64,000 nt of DNA from NCBI GenBank assembly GCA_949358305.1, contig OX442316.1, positions 1,054,001 to 1,118,000 of the forward strand. The letters run 5' to 3'. This document shows, piece after piece, positions 48,474-61,992 of this stretch. A model generated the notes under the pieces. That model searched no databases. It worked only from the letters and a program-made list of their open reading frames with translations, and was not told the DNA's origin. How positions within the stretch are numbered: position 1 is the first letter of the stretch; every line of letters starts with the position of its first letter. The DNA is from Strigamia acuminata (taxonomy: Eukaryota; Arthropoda; Chilopoda; Geophilomorpha; Linotaeniidae). The translations under genes and the position numbers were made by a program.

Positions 48474-51400
48474 GAAGCAGAAATAAAGAAAACAAATCAA
48501 GCCAAATCAAGTATAAGTTGCATTATGCTTATTTCGGTTGTAGGCCAGTTCCCACAAGAGGTTTTTGTAGCAGGAAACTAAGAACGAGTTAGCCAGGAAG
48601 TTTGGCAACGTAATGTAAGATGATCACTCCGTGGTCTGGGAGGGGGCACTAACCTGTAAGGTGTATTGACACCATGAGAAATTAATACATCTGTAAGACT
48701 GTCATCATGCAGCTTCTATATTTCCCCCCTTACAAGTTAGTAATGGTTGGTCAGGTAAACTCAAGATAAACAGGTCAGCCATCTTATCTGATAGACTCCT
48801 TCTGTTTCTGATTGTTGAATATACTTTTAGCACATACAAATATGATTAATCTCCCAAGTCTTCTTTACAAAATAATTTAAGAAAAATGAAAAAAAAAATA
48901 TTGTTAAAAAAAAAGTTATTAAAACTTCAGACTTGTTCGTGACTTTTGGTCCACTCTGTACTTCTCTTCATGACTCCTCATGGAACACTAATGTGTAGTT
49001 TGTAGTCCTAAATCCAAACTCTGAGTCACGTGCTTTTATCTCATTATCCCATTAAAAATTATCTCATTTTGTAGTGTATTGTATTTTTGGAACTTCTTTG
49101 TTAGTACAGCAAGGCTGAAATAACTAGGCATCCATCTTGGTCAGCTAGTGAGCATAGACTGAGTTTTATTTAGATAGGGGACCGGAAAGGGGGCGGTCAG
49201 AGTAATAAAAGTTGGCCTTGCAACATATTGCGTGATAGATTCTGGATTTTCCATTAAGTATTTTTTAATTGTACCGGTATTTTATTGTATTTTATTTTTG
49301 TTTTAAGAGTAAAATGTGGACTTTAATGTGTATGTAGATTTGATTTTTTGTTTTGTTTTTTATAGGGCGACAAGAGACTGTAAATGGGGAAGCTTATTAA
49401 AATTAAAGCAAAAAAAATGCAAATAAAGTCAGAGTAAAAAATTTAATAAAATGCATAAATCATAAAACGGTTAAAAAATTAATTAGGAAAAACCCAACGC
49501 AAACATTTATATCGCCACGTTCAAAAAGATGGTGTTGGCAAAGTGTCAGAATCCTGCGAGTCACTCGACTAATTAGACACTATGACAAGTCAAATTCATT
49601 TCCGAAGTCTATGTCAGAGTGCGACATGAGGCAAGCTTCGGAAATGAATTTCAAATCGAGAAGAACGGAGATAAAAAATAAACAAAACCCACGTAAATCC
49701 AGTGGTGTAGGTACCAAACAATAAATGCCTTCTCCCCCTACCAAAATAGCTCCATACGTAACATTGAAAAAAAATTTCTGTTAGAAACGAAGAACTACGT
49801 CTAGAAGGACACCACCACCAACACTATTCATGTGACGGAAGTAATAACCAGAATAAACAATACCACGAATAGAAAACAATTCCAGGAATAAACTGTGCCA
49901 CAATAGAAAGTAATTCCCATCAAAAGATGGCACTAAAAACACAACAAACAAACCCCTCTCCACTAGTTCTACTGTATTTTGCGGCACAGTTACTATACTG
50001 CGCCCCCACTCAATCTTTTTTAAAACAATTTTTATAAAGAAACCTTTTCTGCTCCCATTTGCTTGCTGCCCCCCATTATTCCTTGCAGACTGCGAGCAAT
50101 TCAATCATATTGTAATTAGCTAGATTTCAACTTTTTCATAAAAAATTTGAAATTTTCATGAAAAATTTACGGTATATTCAAATCTTGTAACCCAAATTGA
50201 CAGCCCCATGCAATAAAACCTTTAGTTTACAACCACCTGATAAAAAAGAACAAACATTATACTGATCAAAGAAACACACGTTTTCGTTTTGTTCGCATTT
50301 GTCTTCAGCTTGTTTATTTCCATCACATTTATGTGGTCTTTAACCTCATGACTGTAATTTCTGTTTTTTTCCTCCTCCAGATTCGAGATGATATCATTAA
50401 AAGCGATTGCGTTTCTTAGAAAAAGAAGGAAAAAAATTAAAAGCCAAAAAAAAAAAATTCGTTTTTCCTACAATGATTTCCATTGCAGTTGTGATGTTAT
50501 CTCAGTCAGAATTGAGCTCAAGACACGGGGAAAAGGGCAAATCGCCAACTTTAAATAACCAAAAAAATAAATAACAATGTCACTAAAGTGATCTATATAA
50601 TCAAAAAGTTTGCAAAAAGTAAGATGTCACGCAGTGCACATTCGAAATAAGTAGATCTAGCAAATCGGTTGACAGCGCAACTTAATAAAGTAGAAGATGA
50701 TTTGAAGTGTGTCGATTTGCAGTTTATCTTCCCTTAGCTTTTACTCATCACTCTCTGTAGAGACTGTGGCTGCTATCACCATTTCCACTTGTTAACTTCA
50801 ATCTTTGCGTTTACCGAGGAATAGCAGCGCCTCCTTCAAAGCCTTCAAATTTAAGCTGAGATCCGATTTCCAATACTTAAATACACTCTGCAGCTGGTAT
50901 CTTGATACCAAAATCAAACTTAGAAAATTCTTGTCTGTACGCACATAAATGCAACATTGCGCAACTTTTCGTGTCCAAAACTGGAATTTACTGGTATTTA
51001 TCATTTTTTAACGTTAAAAAATACTTTTTTTGTTTGTATTTTTCTACAAAGATTTTCCGGTATTGCTGTTGTACTAAACAAATGATCCTCTACAACTGGA
51101 GATTTTTCTGTAACTTCCTTTGAGATAGCACGTCAATAATTTTGAATTGACGTTCCAAGGTGGTGTGAGATATTATATGTTGCTATAAATAGATTTCGAA
51201 TAATGTATTGTATTGTTGAATAGTTCTAAAAAGTTCTGTAGAAGTGTTCGACTTTGCGCGTGCAGTTATTTGCAAGCGACTTTGTGTTGTTCTAAGATCT
51301 TTTTGGTCAGTTCCTGAAGTAAAGCCAAAACTGTAAGTTGTGTTTGCTTTTAATCATTTCTTTCCAACACAATCATCGAATTCCCACAGGTCTGAGACCA

Positions 51401-51496
51401 TGTGACCATATCCTAAAATCAAGATGTACTTGTAGGACCTGTTGTAACTGCCACATTTTAATTACAATTCTATATACTGTAAAGTGGTGTTTAAAA
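48474..51496. other. AT-rich non-coding
   Basis: A stem AATTCATTTCCGAAG / CTTCGGAAATGAATT (about 49594-49650) is the only clear structure. No gene recognised. Confidence 0.4.
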
Positions 51497-52124
51497 CAAC
51501 TGGATCCTCACTCTAAGCTGGCAATTGAACTGGTGAGCAATTTCGTGTTTTGCCACTAGATGAAACACCAGATATCCACAAGTTATAATACTTGTATAGC
51601 CTTGTCTGTATTATCACCTGTTGATGTGTGGCGTTTCACCTATACTCTTGTTCGACTCAAAAGGGTGCCCTTCTCCCATTGGCCGAACCGCATTACTCCT
51701 ACCTCAAGTTTGTATTACTACCACTAGGAGAAGTAGTTTTTATTTTTCTTATGTTTTGTGATTGCTATTACCATTTAAGTTGATATAATTTTGATTAATT
51801 TTATAAAAAAAAATGTTATTTCCATTTAGGAAATAAAGTTTTATGCACATATAAATGTAAAACTCATGTTTGTTATGTTTATTGGTTACTATGTCTGGAT
51901 AGTAAACAATTTTGAATTTTTGGCAGTTGCTTAGGCAATCGATTACAATGTCTGTACATTGTAATGCATTTCTGGTGTTTGGGTCTACATTTTTGGATCA
52001 CTACACCAGTGATACGGCTCGGCCAATGGGAGAAGGGCACCCTTTTGAGTCGAACAAGAGTATAGTGACAAAACACGAAATTACTCACAAGTTCAATTGC
52101 CAGCTTAGAGTGAGGATCCAGTTT
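51497..52124. repeat. Inverted duplication with a 310 bp spacer
   Basis: The left arm (51497-51698) is the complement of the right arm (52009-52124), about 90 percent identical by eye, once an 82 bp insert at 51559-51640 is left out of the left arm. Shared landmarks are CTGGATCCTCACTCTAAGCT and GACTCAAAAGGGTGCCCTTC. No coding function seen. Confidence 0.85.
51559..51640. mobile_element. 82 bp micro-insertion with inverted ends, TA duplication
   Basis: The insert opens GATGAAACACC and ends GGCGTTTCACC, near-complementary termini, and has TA at both borders (51557-51558, 51641-51642). The right arm of the inverted duplication reads straight through the site, so it shows the empty state. Confidence 0.6.
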
Positions 52125-53219
52125 TTTTGAACACGACTGTACTAGTACTTGTACGTGTCAAATCAGATGAAATTCCCTTTTGGGTTTAACTATCGATGGA
52201 GGAAACGAGAACGACTAATTTATATGTGATCACAACATTGCCTGCTTGTATATTATTACATTGTTGCGTAGAAACTAATTGTACTATAGTACAATTCTCC
52301 ATCTTGGTGTAGCAATGAAACGGGCTTTCCTGCACAGTACATTTCATAACCAGTGACTATACTGTACTTCATCCTCCACAGTTGCACACAAATCTGTTTT
52401 GCCAGCAATGCATTCGCTAATCTGATTTAATTTCTTAAACTTTGACAACCAAGGTTTATGCCATTCCCGTCTTAGTTTGGGACTAATTACTTGCAAGTTT
52501 GAAAGTGCTTCGCTGCTATGACACTGCAGAATTGATCAATTTCAATTAGAATGTGTGGAGAAACACTAGTTAATTACATTTATGCTGTATTACGCCACAA
52601 AGCTAGCTCAACTTGTGGGTGGAAGATAATTAACGAAGAAAAAAGTCAGATTTGAGTGATTTCACACTGGTGAAACCCATAGGAACCCATGCGTAAATTC
52701 AACTTATTTTACTGACAACAATCTTTAGGGCATTATAGTTTTTATGGCTGAAAAGTTAGAGCTTCCCTTAAAACGTCACATCATTGTACACGTTAGTATA
52801 CTGTAGGTGCATTCAAAATGATGTCACTTATTGTCAATTCAACCCCTGACAAATTTCTAGTTGGAAAAACCGAAACGGCAAACGTGAAAATTAAGCAGAT
52901 TCTCGCGATTCTCCACTTTTTAAAAGTCTTTAGTAATGAGGTTTTAGGATTTAAACTTTACTAAACGCTAAGTGCAGACTATCCATTAAACCAATGAAAT
53001 GATCCTTTCGAGCATTTGCACGAAATAAAAGTTTAAATTTGTGCCGGTGCGCCGAATTTAACGACGTGACGAGACGATCCAATTGGAATTGTCGCAGTAA
53101 TCACAAATTGCAAGAAACCTCGCACAATTCACAGCGGATGATAGGTCGTCGTTGCACTCTTCCAAACCAACCACACTGCAATTACAATTGCCGCTATTTT
53201 GTATTTTTCGTTTGCTTTC
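52125..53219. other. AT-rich non-coding
   Basis: No gene recognised; DNA becomes GC-richer toward 53040, ahead of the candidate promoter. Confidence 0.4.
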
Positions 53220-53252
53220 TATAAAACTGCGCGTAATTGTGCGCCGCTCAGT
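53220..53252 (+). promoter_or_regulatory. Candidate core promoter (TATA box plus TCAGT initiator)
   Basis: TATAAAA at 53220-53226 and TCAGT at 53248-53252 put the initiator A 30 bases from the TATA start, the standard arthropod arrangement. The downstream DNA (53255-53560) is GC-rich with GACGC repeats. An ATG in fair context lies at 53362 (GAAATGG) but opens a frame of only about 27 codons; a GTGAGG donor lies at 53542. No first exon with a recognisable product can be proved. Confidence 0.4.
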
Positions 53253-53639
53253 GTATCGCGACGCGACGCGACGCGCCGTAGCCGTTGAATCAACGAAAGC
53301 GGAGGCCACGCTTCATTTGACACCGAGCAACGCCGAGGCGAGGTCCGTACGAGGCAATAGAAATGGCAGGGCAAAGGCGAAAAGACACGACCGAGATTGG
53401 GTTTGGCAGTTTGCGAATAGCACAGTTGATAAGCACATCCCTCGGCGCGCCCGGCTGATTGTCACCACATTCATGACCAATTGCGCGCGCGTTCTTCCTA
53501 TTTTTATCAAAGAACAACACGCCGCTGCCCTTAAATCACACGTGAGGCGTCGCCGGCCGCAACACGTACATAAAAAGGACAAAGCTAACCCTCACTCCGA
53601 GGAAAATCGAAGTGGAAAAAAATCAAAAAGTTGATGTTC

Positions 53640-56600
53640 CCTTCGGCAACGAAATACGAATGCACTTGACTTTGCTGATACTGCACTCAATTTATGTTGG
53701 ATGGAGACAATGCAAGTGCAATGATAAATACTATTCAATAGTATTGAACTTTTGTTTGGAAAAGAAGTAAGAATTAATCTCAACTCTATCCGTCCAATAA
53801 AAACTTGTATTTCTCATATCATACCCACCTCATATTTGATAATTAAAGAAGATTACATGGCAATGGCGCTAAACATCCAAGTAAACACAAACAAGCAATG
53901 AACCATAGGATCTTCCAATAACTTGTTCGTTTTATTGAAAGATGGCGCTAATTACACTGAAGCTCTTCAGAAAAGAATCCCGACAACTTGTGCATTTTAT
54001 TGAAAGGGGGCGCTGGTCACATTAGAGCATTTGAGTGAACTCAACACCTCCATCTCCATAGAATGAATGGTTAACAACATTTCCACTGACCCTATAAAAG
54101 CGGTAAAGCTGCAGAGAAGGTAAATATTTTGAGCAATATGAAGGGTGACTATAGCAAGCTCGGGTCATTGGGTATTGCTTGAATCTTTTTCACGGGCACT
54201 GTAAATCTCTGCGAGTCCCTCCCGAACCTAATGAATCCCGAATCTCAGGTTTGGTTACAACTTACAATCTCGCATCTCTGCATTAAGTCACGTCATAAAA
54301 CATTACACTCAATGCAGTAACACAGCCTGTCACTCGTTGGATCAACGACCAGTGGCCACACATTCGGTTGACATGCGTTCTTGTGTGGCATGTGATAGAA
54401 AACCAATGTTAAAATCTATTTGGTCGGCCCGCTACAAGCGTTAAGCTAGTCAACTTAATGCCCATCACACTCTGTTGACTGTCACAGTTTGTCAACTCAA
54501 TCTGGCCTGGATTTCCCATTGCCATTTTTTTTGTGTGCCTACAAAGATCATAGATTGTATTTACAAATGCATTAAAGCACATGTTTTCTGACAGACAATT
54601 TATTATGAAAAAAAGAAACAACTAAAATCAGTCTTACTAGTATTCAAGTCGTGAGTCGTGACAGTGCAGATACCTTACAAGTTAGTCGATTCCAAAATAG
54701 AACTTCCACTAGAAAAATAATGCAACTGACACTTAAAAATATATTCTTCAAACAGGATGTCCTCCTTCTAGGCCCTAGCTATTAAGGGACACCATCCCAA
54801 TTGTTGGGCAATAAACACTTAACTTATTTCTTACGGAAAAGAATACTTACCGTATGTGATTATCAAATTTTCATTTTCATGTGCTAATTCCTGTGCCAAG
54901 AAGAATTAAGTCCTTTAATGTGCGACAATTGTTTTTAGGTAGCGAAAGTGAACAGCAGAGCAGACCACTTGCAAGAGAAATCTATGAATTTATTTGATTA
55001 TTCTAGCAAGTCAATTTATTGTGGAGGCAGCCCAATACTGTTGTTGTTGTTTTTTTCTCCCTTGATTTGTGGTCAAAATATGAGTGGCGAGTCGGTCAAG
55101 TGCAAAGTGTGCTTCTCTTACACTTTGCCACTGGCTTGTGTTGTCACATTCTTCTCGATTTTCTGCTCCATGAATCTGACGCAAGCTTAGCAATAGACAA
55201 AAGAAAAGCAAACAAACAAAAGGTTCACCTTTAATCTAATATGTAATGCAATGCAAGGTCCAAGTCAAACATGGAAAGAATAATAAATCACTGCAAATCA
55301 AAATGGGTTTTGCAGTTGTGAAAACTTCAATTCACATTCGAAGAATTTTTCATTTGGAAAAATGGTGAATTACATTATATAAGCTTAGCTAATTGTAATC
55401 AACGTGCCCCCCCCCCCCCTAGAAATCTGAGCGAAGACACATATGAATACATCGTTAGAGCTTTTACGGTATTCATATTCCGAAGGTCTTTGAAAGACGA
55501 GATGGAGTCCAGGTGAGTGTCAGTCAAAGAAGTGGAGCCTTTTGCAAAGCAAAGATTTATTTGCAACGCTAAAATTTGTTTCTAACTCGATAACCCTGGA
55601 GTTGGAGATGGAGGCCCTCCTCTGAAAAGTGAGCCAAGTGGCCTTGCTAGCTCACCATCAGTCATCACATAAGGCCTGCATATTTCTATTTTGGGTAGTT
55701 AAAGTTACGCCGTAAATCAATTGATCGATTTGTTGGAGTCCTTACTCAAGAATAGGCCTGTGGGTTCAAGAGCGATAAGGTTCGGCCACATTACCTCTTG
55801 TCCTCTGGGAATTCCTTGCAGAGAATGTTTGGCCCTCCCTCCCTTCCCTTCCCTACCCGTCTCAATCGTTTTTGATGGACGGCTTTTCCTTGCTTCTTTA
55901 TCTGGCAAGTGGCTTTAGGTGAGTGAGGTGAGCGAGGCAACCCATCACTGCCCTCTACTCACATGCTCATTTGGGAGAAATATTTACTGCGCAAGTTCCT
56001 GATTGATCAAAAGAAATCATTGGAGTGGAACTAAGCGTAAATCAATTTGCTTTGCCTTCACTAACCGCTTCAACAATTCTCCTTCATTTCACAACACAAT
56101 CTTTGCTATCTTATACTTGTACTTTATACCTGCACCAAGAGATCTATCTCATTGTCCACGTCTCTCGCAATGCGGCACATACTCGGAGGGTGTGCTTCTG
56201 TTGCTTGAACGCAACAAACAAAGTGCGCTCCTATTGTTTCAAGGTGCCTTTCTATTGTTGTAAAGCAATAACCAGGGTGCGCTTCTATGCACTCCAAACA
56301 AATTGACTAGATGCATTCAAATTGGTTAAACAAATACTGTATGGTACTTAAAAATTGCTTAAATGAATAAAAATAAGCAAAATATGTGAAATAAATGACT
56401 TTTAATTGAATGCTCTGTAAATGAAATAATATTACTACTAACGTGCAGACTTGTACGCAGCCAAGAGCTGAATGATTGTTCAACCGATCGAGCATGCTTA
56501 AGATTAGTTAAGGAAAATGAGTGACATAACACCTTGGACTAACTTAAGCAAAATAAGACGTAAAAGATGTCATATCCTGAGGTGGAACCGAGGTAATCAA

Positions 56601-58036
56601 CTTAATACATTTAAGTGGATTCATCTCAACCAATTTGAACACACTGCGCCTATTGGAAATTTAAAAGAGAATCTCACAATTACCACAGAAAGAAGAAGAA
56701 GAACCGCGAAATAGGAAATCACGGATAAATTTCTGGCGATTGATTACTTTAAGAATGGGTCATTTTAATGACGGAAACGGTGTGGTTAAGCTACTAGTAG
56801 GTTATGTCAGGACAGGTTAGGTCAGGATGAAGTCGTTTCCTTCGCTCATAGACCCATCGCTAAAATGCCCCGTCGCGACAACGGCATCACTAAAGTGAAC
56901 CGATCGTATTTCGTCAATTCGAAGACGCATTTTTTTCTAACAAACCAAGTCGTAAAGTGGAGAGTTCGTCTTAGAATCAAAGAAATACGGTAGTCCAAAT
57001 TTCTTTATCGTGTTTTTTGTATGAAATTTTTTCAAAAATGACTTCAAATTTGCATTTAACTCTTCTTCATAGGCTATTAATTAAACCTATAATTAAACCT
57101 ATAATATAAATTAAGAAAATTCAATTTGAATATCTTTAGCAGTTAACCATGGATTAGTTTTTAATTTCTCACTATTGTTCTACAGTACGATACATAATAT
57201 CCTGGAGATCTAGGTTATACAGAGTAAGGGTATGTAAACTTATGGCGGGAAAAAGTCGCTTCATTTCGTCGACGCGATTTTAGGCTGCATTCGCCTCATG
57301 TTGAAGGTTTTTTCTTTTTTCCTAACATTGACCCACTCCCCCGCGAACCTAACCTTACCAGCTTTTCGGAACGAATCTCCCTCCAGAGAAATAGTCGGCG
57401 CTGAAATGATGAGAACCCGATGGAAACTAAAACACGCCACATTTTTTGGTACAGTGTAGAGGCGCACCCTCATACTCATACGTAGTTGCTTTTTTTTAAA
57501 CAAAATTATTGGTGTAAAGGTTTGACTTCATTCCCAGCACTATCACAAAGTTTGTGAATTGACATTCACAGAATTTACCACTACCGGTAGTTTTTCACTA
57601 CAACAAAAAATATTGTTACAAAGTTTGACTTTGGCACTTTAGTTATTTGACTTCTGTTACATTATTATTAGTAATGTTCAATTCATGAGAGCAGTAACTT
57701 TTCCTTTCCTTCCTTTTAAAAAAGTGACTTTTAAATAACGCACCCATTTGACAACAGGTTGAGCTGAGCATGGGCATTGGTTGGTTGCTTTCGCTGTTAA
57801 AGTGGCCGAACTAAAACTGGTCTTGTGTGTCGTGTGCGCGTGGCTATCATATCCAAAGCTGACTAATTTTCTTTAAAGTTTTGAACGCACCTATTGTCAG
57901 CACAAAAATTTGACAACTTATGGTTACCCTAGAGGAAGTTAGGACATTAGGCTAATTTTATTTTATTCAAATTTCTTTGTTTTTGTTTTTTAGTGTGTTT
58001 AGTCACAGTGTGTTTTTAGTGTTAGTAAGTAGTTTA
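53640..58036. other. AT-rich non-coding
   Basis: A MITE-like end set at about 56785-56906 shares TTAGGTCAGGATGAA, ATCGCTAAAATG and TCACTAAAGTGAACC with the repeats near 11.6 and 17.6 kb. At 57330-57370 the complement of GGTTAGGTTCGCGGGGGAG is present. A C-run lies at about 55405-55419. No gene recognised. Confidence 0.35.
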
Positions 58037-58079
58037 TTACATTGTTATATAATTATATTTATTGAAAAAATATTGCTTT

Positions 58080-58264
58080 GATACACACTGAAGTTCTGTT
58101 TTTGAATTTGAGATGAGTGTCACTTGCACTTTGATTTCTGTTGTCTTGGCTGGCAATGGGACACCTTTGTTTTCAAAAGGAGTGCAGAAAGTGACATCAA
58201 AGTTGCTTTTGCTCCTCAGTCTGCTCTCAACCATCCAACTTGTCACAACTATTATCCTGTTCAA
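58080..58264 (-). other. Possible coding exon, unknown protein
   Basis: The minus-strand frame is open over about 62 codons with globular composition, holding FDVTFCTPFENKG, then a Lys/Thr/Val strand-like region, and ends near an AATAAA at about 58055-58060. The plus strand is also open here (58112-58267, Leu-rich), so at least one is a shadow. No splice acceptor fits clearly and no family is recognised. Confidence 0.2.
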
Positions 58265-58795
58265 CTAGGAAAATTGAATCATGGATAACAGTGCTTTGGA
58301 TTGTAGACCACTTTACTTTCCTTTACTTTAAATCAATGTAAGACACTTGATTTAAACACCATATTTTAGACCCTTTTTATTAGAAAAAAGAGGTAACCAT
58401 TGTTCGCGCCCGATATCTTGTTACTAAATGAGTACTGCACATCCGATTCTGTGCAGGCAATTTTCAAATTCCAGTTGTTATTTAACAGTATTAAGCCTAT
58501 TATTAAGCCTATTATTAGGCCTAATAATGCTAAAATAAAGTAAATAAGCAACAATATTTTGGTACTACACTGTAAATTACTTTTAATGATGAGTTTATTG
58601 TTGTTTACGGAGTACTTACTTTATTTTAACATTATTAGACCTAATATTAGGCTTAATACTGCTGAATAACAAAAAGAATTAGAAAATCGTCTGCGCAGAA
58701 TGGGATGTGCAGTACGAATTTAGCCTCAAAGTACTGTGCGTGAACTGTAGTAATTAGTATTATTGTTTAATTAACAGGATAAATCAAGTGTTCAT

Positions 58796-58892
58796 TATTG
58801 ATAAAGGATTGCTATTGTTTTATTGATAAAGGATTGCTATTGTTTTATTGATAAAGGATTGCTATTGTTTTATTGATAAAGGATTGCTATTT
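58796..58892. repeat. 25 bp tandem repeat, 4 copies
   Basis: ATTGATAAAGGATTGCTATT plus GTTTT repeats exactly, ending in a variant copy. Confidence 0.9.
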
Positions 58893-59552
58893 TGCATATT
58901 ATTTGGGAGCGCAACAAACTTCAGTCGAACTTGACCATTTACTGCCAAATTCACTTCAGCATATTTTACTTGACACTCTGCAACAGCTTGGATCGTGTTG
59001 CAGGGCAATGTAATGTATTATCTGTGTTTCCAGTTGATGATGGATACTTCCATCAATAAAATAGTACGAATAATAATAATTCAATATTTGTGTGTGCATC
59101 CTACACTGAAGAAAACTTGCAGTTTGAATTTGCCATAAAAATTCCAGGCACAAACTTGACTATTGGAGAAACCTAAAATATATTTAAAGTTTGACAAGCA
59201 TTTTGCCACAAAGTGCATTCAATCTCCAAGCTAAAGTGGCGCGATAAAATGTCTCTCTCAAGATGACTTGATGAAAGCGAAGGAGTTGGATCAATCGAAT
59301 CAGCAGTTTCCAAACATCTCATTCCTCCTTCTTTATCCAAATAAAGCTTATCCTGGTGCATTCCTTCGCCACATTTGCTTGTCCCAATCACCTATTCACT
59401 GCAGTTTGCAATTATAGATGAAAATCAGGCAGGTACTCGTACAGCTAAAATAAAAACAATGGCAGCAAAACATAGGCTGTACTGTAAAAGCTGTAGAAAA
59501 GTCATGGTCCTTACACTGCTGGAAATAACAAGAGCAAAAACGTGTCAAATCA

Positions 59553-60560
59553 TTAGATACACCTTAAAAAAAATTTTAACACCTAAAATGGTATTAAAAG
59601 GTGTAACTGGGTTTAACAGTGTGAAGCCAAATGGAGAAAAAAATGGTGTAAATGGGCAGAATTGCATCTTTTGGCAAAATGTGTAAGGCTTTTTCTACAA
59701 AGCTCACATCATCCAAAAGATGACCACAATACATTCAATCCGAGTATCCAATTTGTATACACATCCAAAACGTGATTGCTTTTGGACTTCTATTCACTCT
59801 ACTATTACTATTAGCCAAAATAGACTACTAGATCAGATACCGTAAAGCTTCATAAAGCTTTAAATAAACTTGACTATTATTTATTTTTTGGGCTGTTTGA
59901 ACCCCGGCACTTATTCCAGCCAGGCGAATTTTAAAAAATCACCGACTTTTCCCAAAAAATATGGATTTTTAGTGACTAATTTTTTTAAAAATAAAATTGG
60001 TGATTTTTGTGACCCCCGGTGCTTATTGCCTGTATTGCCAGTAATCTCCCAGCGCTTAAACGGTCTCCGTCCACGTCCCCGTCCCCGAAACGAAACCGGC
60101 GCCAATTTAAAGCTTTACCGTACTGGCCTACGAAGAAATGGATGAACCTGGTTTAGAATTTAAATTTATAAAGTTTTCATAAAAAAAATATATATATTTG
60201 CTGTAAATAAATCAAACAAATCAAATAATGTCTCTCTGAGATCACTATTTTATTTTTATTAGAATCAGTGTACAGTATTTAACGCCATCAATGTAAGCTT
60301 ATAATGCTACTCCATAGAGAAGTAAATGGTACACCATCCATCCATCAAGATGTAAAGTTACTTTATGTGGTGTTCTCATCTATTGATATTAGTCGGCGTT
60401 GCCAGTCTTCACACCTGGCGGCGAAGTTACTTTGATCATGTCATGTGTGTAATACCGTACGTCAGTTCATAACTGAACATCAATGAGTGTGCACTTCCTT
60501 GACACCACAGGCCACGACACTTTATAGGAAAGTACACCGACACCATCAAGGTGTAAGAGG
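59553..60560. repeat. Scattered ACACC / GGTGTAA palindromic motifs
   Basis: Motifs ACACCTTAAAA, AAAGGTGTAAC and ATGGTGTAAA at 59559-59655, and GTACACCATCC, ACACCATCAAGGTGTAAG at 60330-60560, resemble those at 36177-36245 and 46725-46812. They look like ends of one short-element family, but I could not bound any copy. Confidence 0.4.
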
Positions 60561-61773
60561 TTACTTTATAAGGGAATAAATGTGGCAAAACATACCGGGT
60601 GGAATTGAGAGATTCTCACAACCAAGAGGGTGCAAGTCGGATACAGACATTTTTCTCATTTGCACCAATTTCCTATTTTGAATCTTTTTGAATCTCATCT
60701 CAATCTTGCTAAATCTCGTCTGAATCTTTCTGAATCTCCGACTGTCGTCGTTTAGCGTTGAAACATTTACTGTAATCTCACATTTAATCTCACAAAGGTA
60801 TTGCCTGACTTCAAATATACACAAGTTGACCCATCTACTGTGTATTCACTTGGACTCTGTCTGGCTGCGTAGGAATAAAAATTTCAAACAACTCACTCGC
60901 TCGCTCGCTCGCTTACTCACCACTTTCAAGCTTTAAATTTAAAACCTTTTGTGATTTTTGAGTGACAGACCGCAAACCCCTTCGAGTGAACGAACGAAGA
61001 AGGAAGGCAAAGGAGGAACAGTAAATCCCAAAGTGACAGAATAGAAATCTTTCACCCTTTTGTTTCTCTTTCTTCCTGTCCTGTCCTGTCAATCTTTTAC
61101 ATGTCTTTGTTACAAGCTCAGGCTCAAGAAATGAATACAGCCAGAAAGCATCATTACACATTGTTTCCCTTTCGGGCACACCACACTCGGCCATTGTGAT
61201 GAGTCCATTATGCGATGTAGATCGAAAGTTGAAATTGCTCTAAGCTTTTCACATCATTCGTGCTCTGCATGGCAGAGATGAAAAGCAGCTAGATATGCTT
61301 CTGCACACCCACAATGGCGCTTTGTTGATCACATGATAAGGACATAAATCCAGAAATTTATTCCTGCTCTATTAGGTGGTGATGAAGTGAGCGAATCAAC
61401 AAATCCTCAAATTATTAATGCCCATCATCTGTTCAAAATGCAGGATGTCCTACCCTACAAGTACAGTAGTTCTAGCTGAGAGCAATCATTGGTAACCATA
61501 TCATGTTCTTCATATATTTTTCCTTCTTTCTTTTAATCGCAACGAATCAATATTTGCACAAATTTAGAACTCCAGAAATTTCTCTTTTTCCTTTTCAACA
61601 GAGAATTATTTATCGAAACAACACAATAGAATTAGGATTGCCAGGTGTACTTACATCTTACATCATCTGACTCTAGAGACTACCGGTAGACAGCAATGCC
61701 GATCACCTGACCGCGAAAACCAATTGCAACATCTGGAAAAGAAAGCTCCTCTGCTGCAAAAGTGGCTCGACTG
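60561..61773. other. Non-coding
   Basis: No gene recognised. A CTCGCTCGCTCGCT run lies at about 60896-60911. Confidence 0.4.
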
Positions 61774-61992
61774 CAGTGTTGGGCACGGTACTGCCATCAC
61801 GTACCGCGGTACCGGTACCGGTACTTGAACCAACAGATAAATGTACCGCGGTACCGGTACCCGGTACTTGCTCTTTTCACAGAAAGTACCGCGGTACCGG
61901 TACCGGTACCCGCTGCGTCCTGAAAAAAGTACCGCGGTCCCGGTACAGTACCGGTACCGGGATTTTGCGGTACATCTCGCGGTACTCGAGAA
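61774..61992. mobile_element. hAT-like terminus with GTACCGCGGTACCGGTACC array
   Basis: CAGTGTTGGGCACGGTAC is a typical hAT end. It is followed by spaced copies of GTACCGCGGTACCGGTACCG, themselves palindromic. The matching end was not found in the window. The hAT transposase remnant begins 770 bases further right on the minus strand, so this may be its 3' end, but that link is inference. Confidence 0.5.

Noticed and set aside
53152-53634. 160-codon plus-strand frame
   Set aside because: It begins upstream of the candidate transcription start and has a basic, GC-driven composition without a domain.
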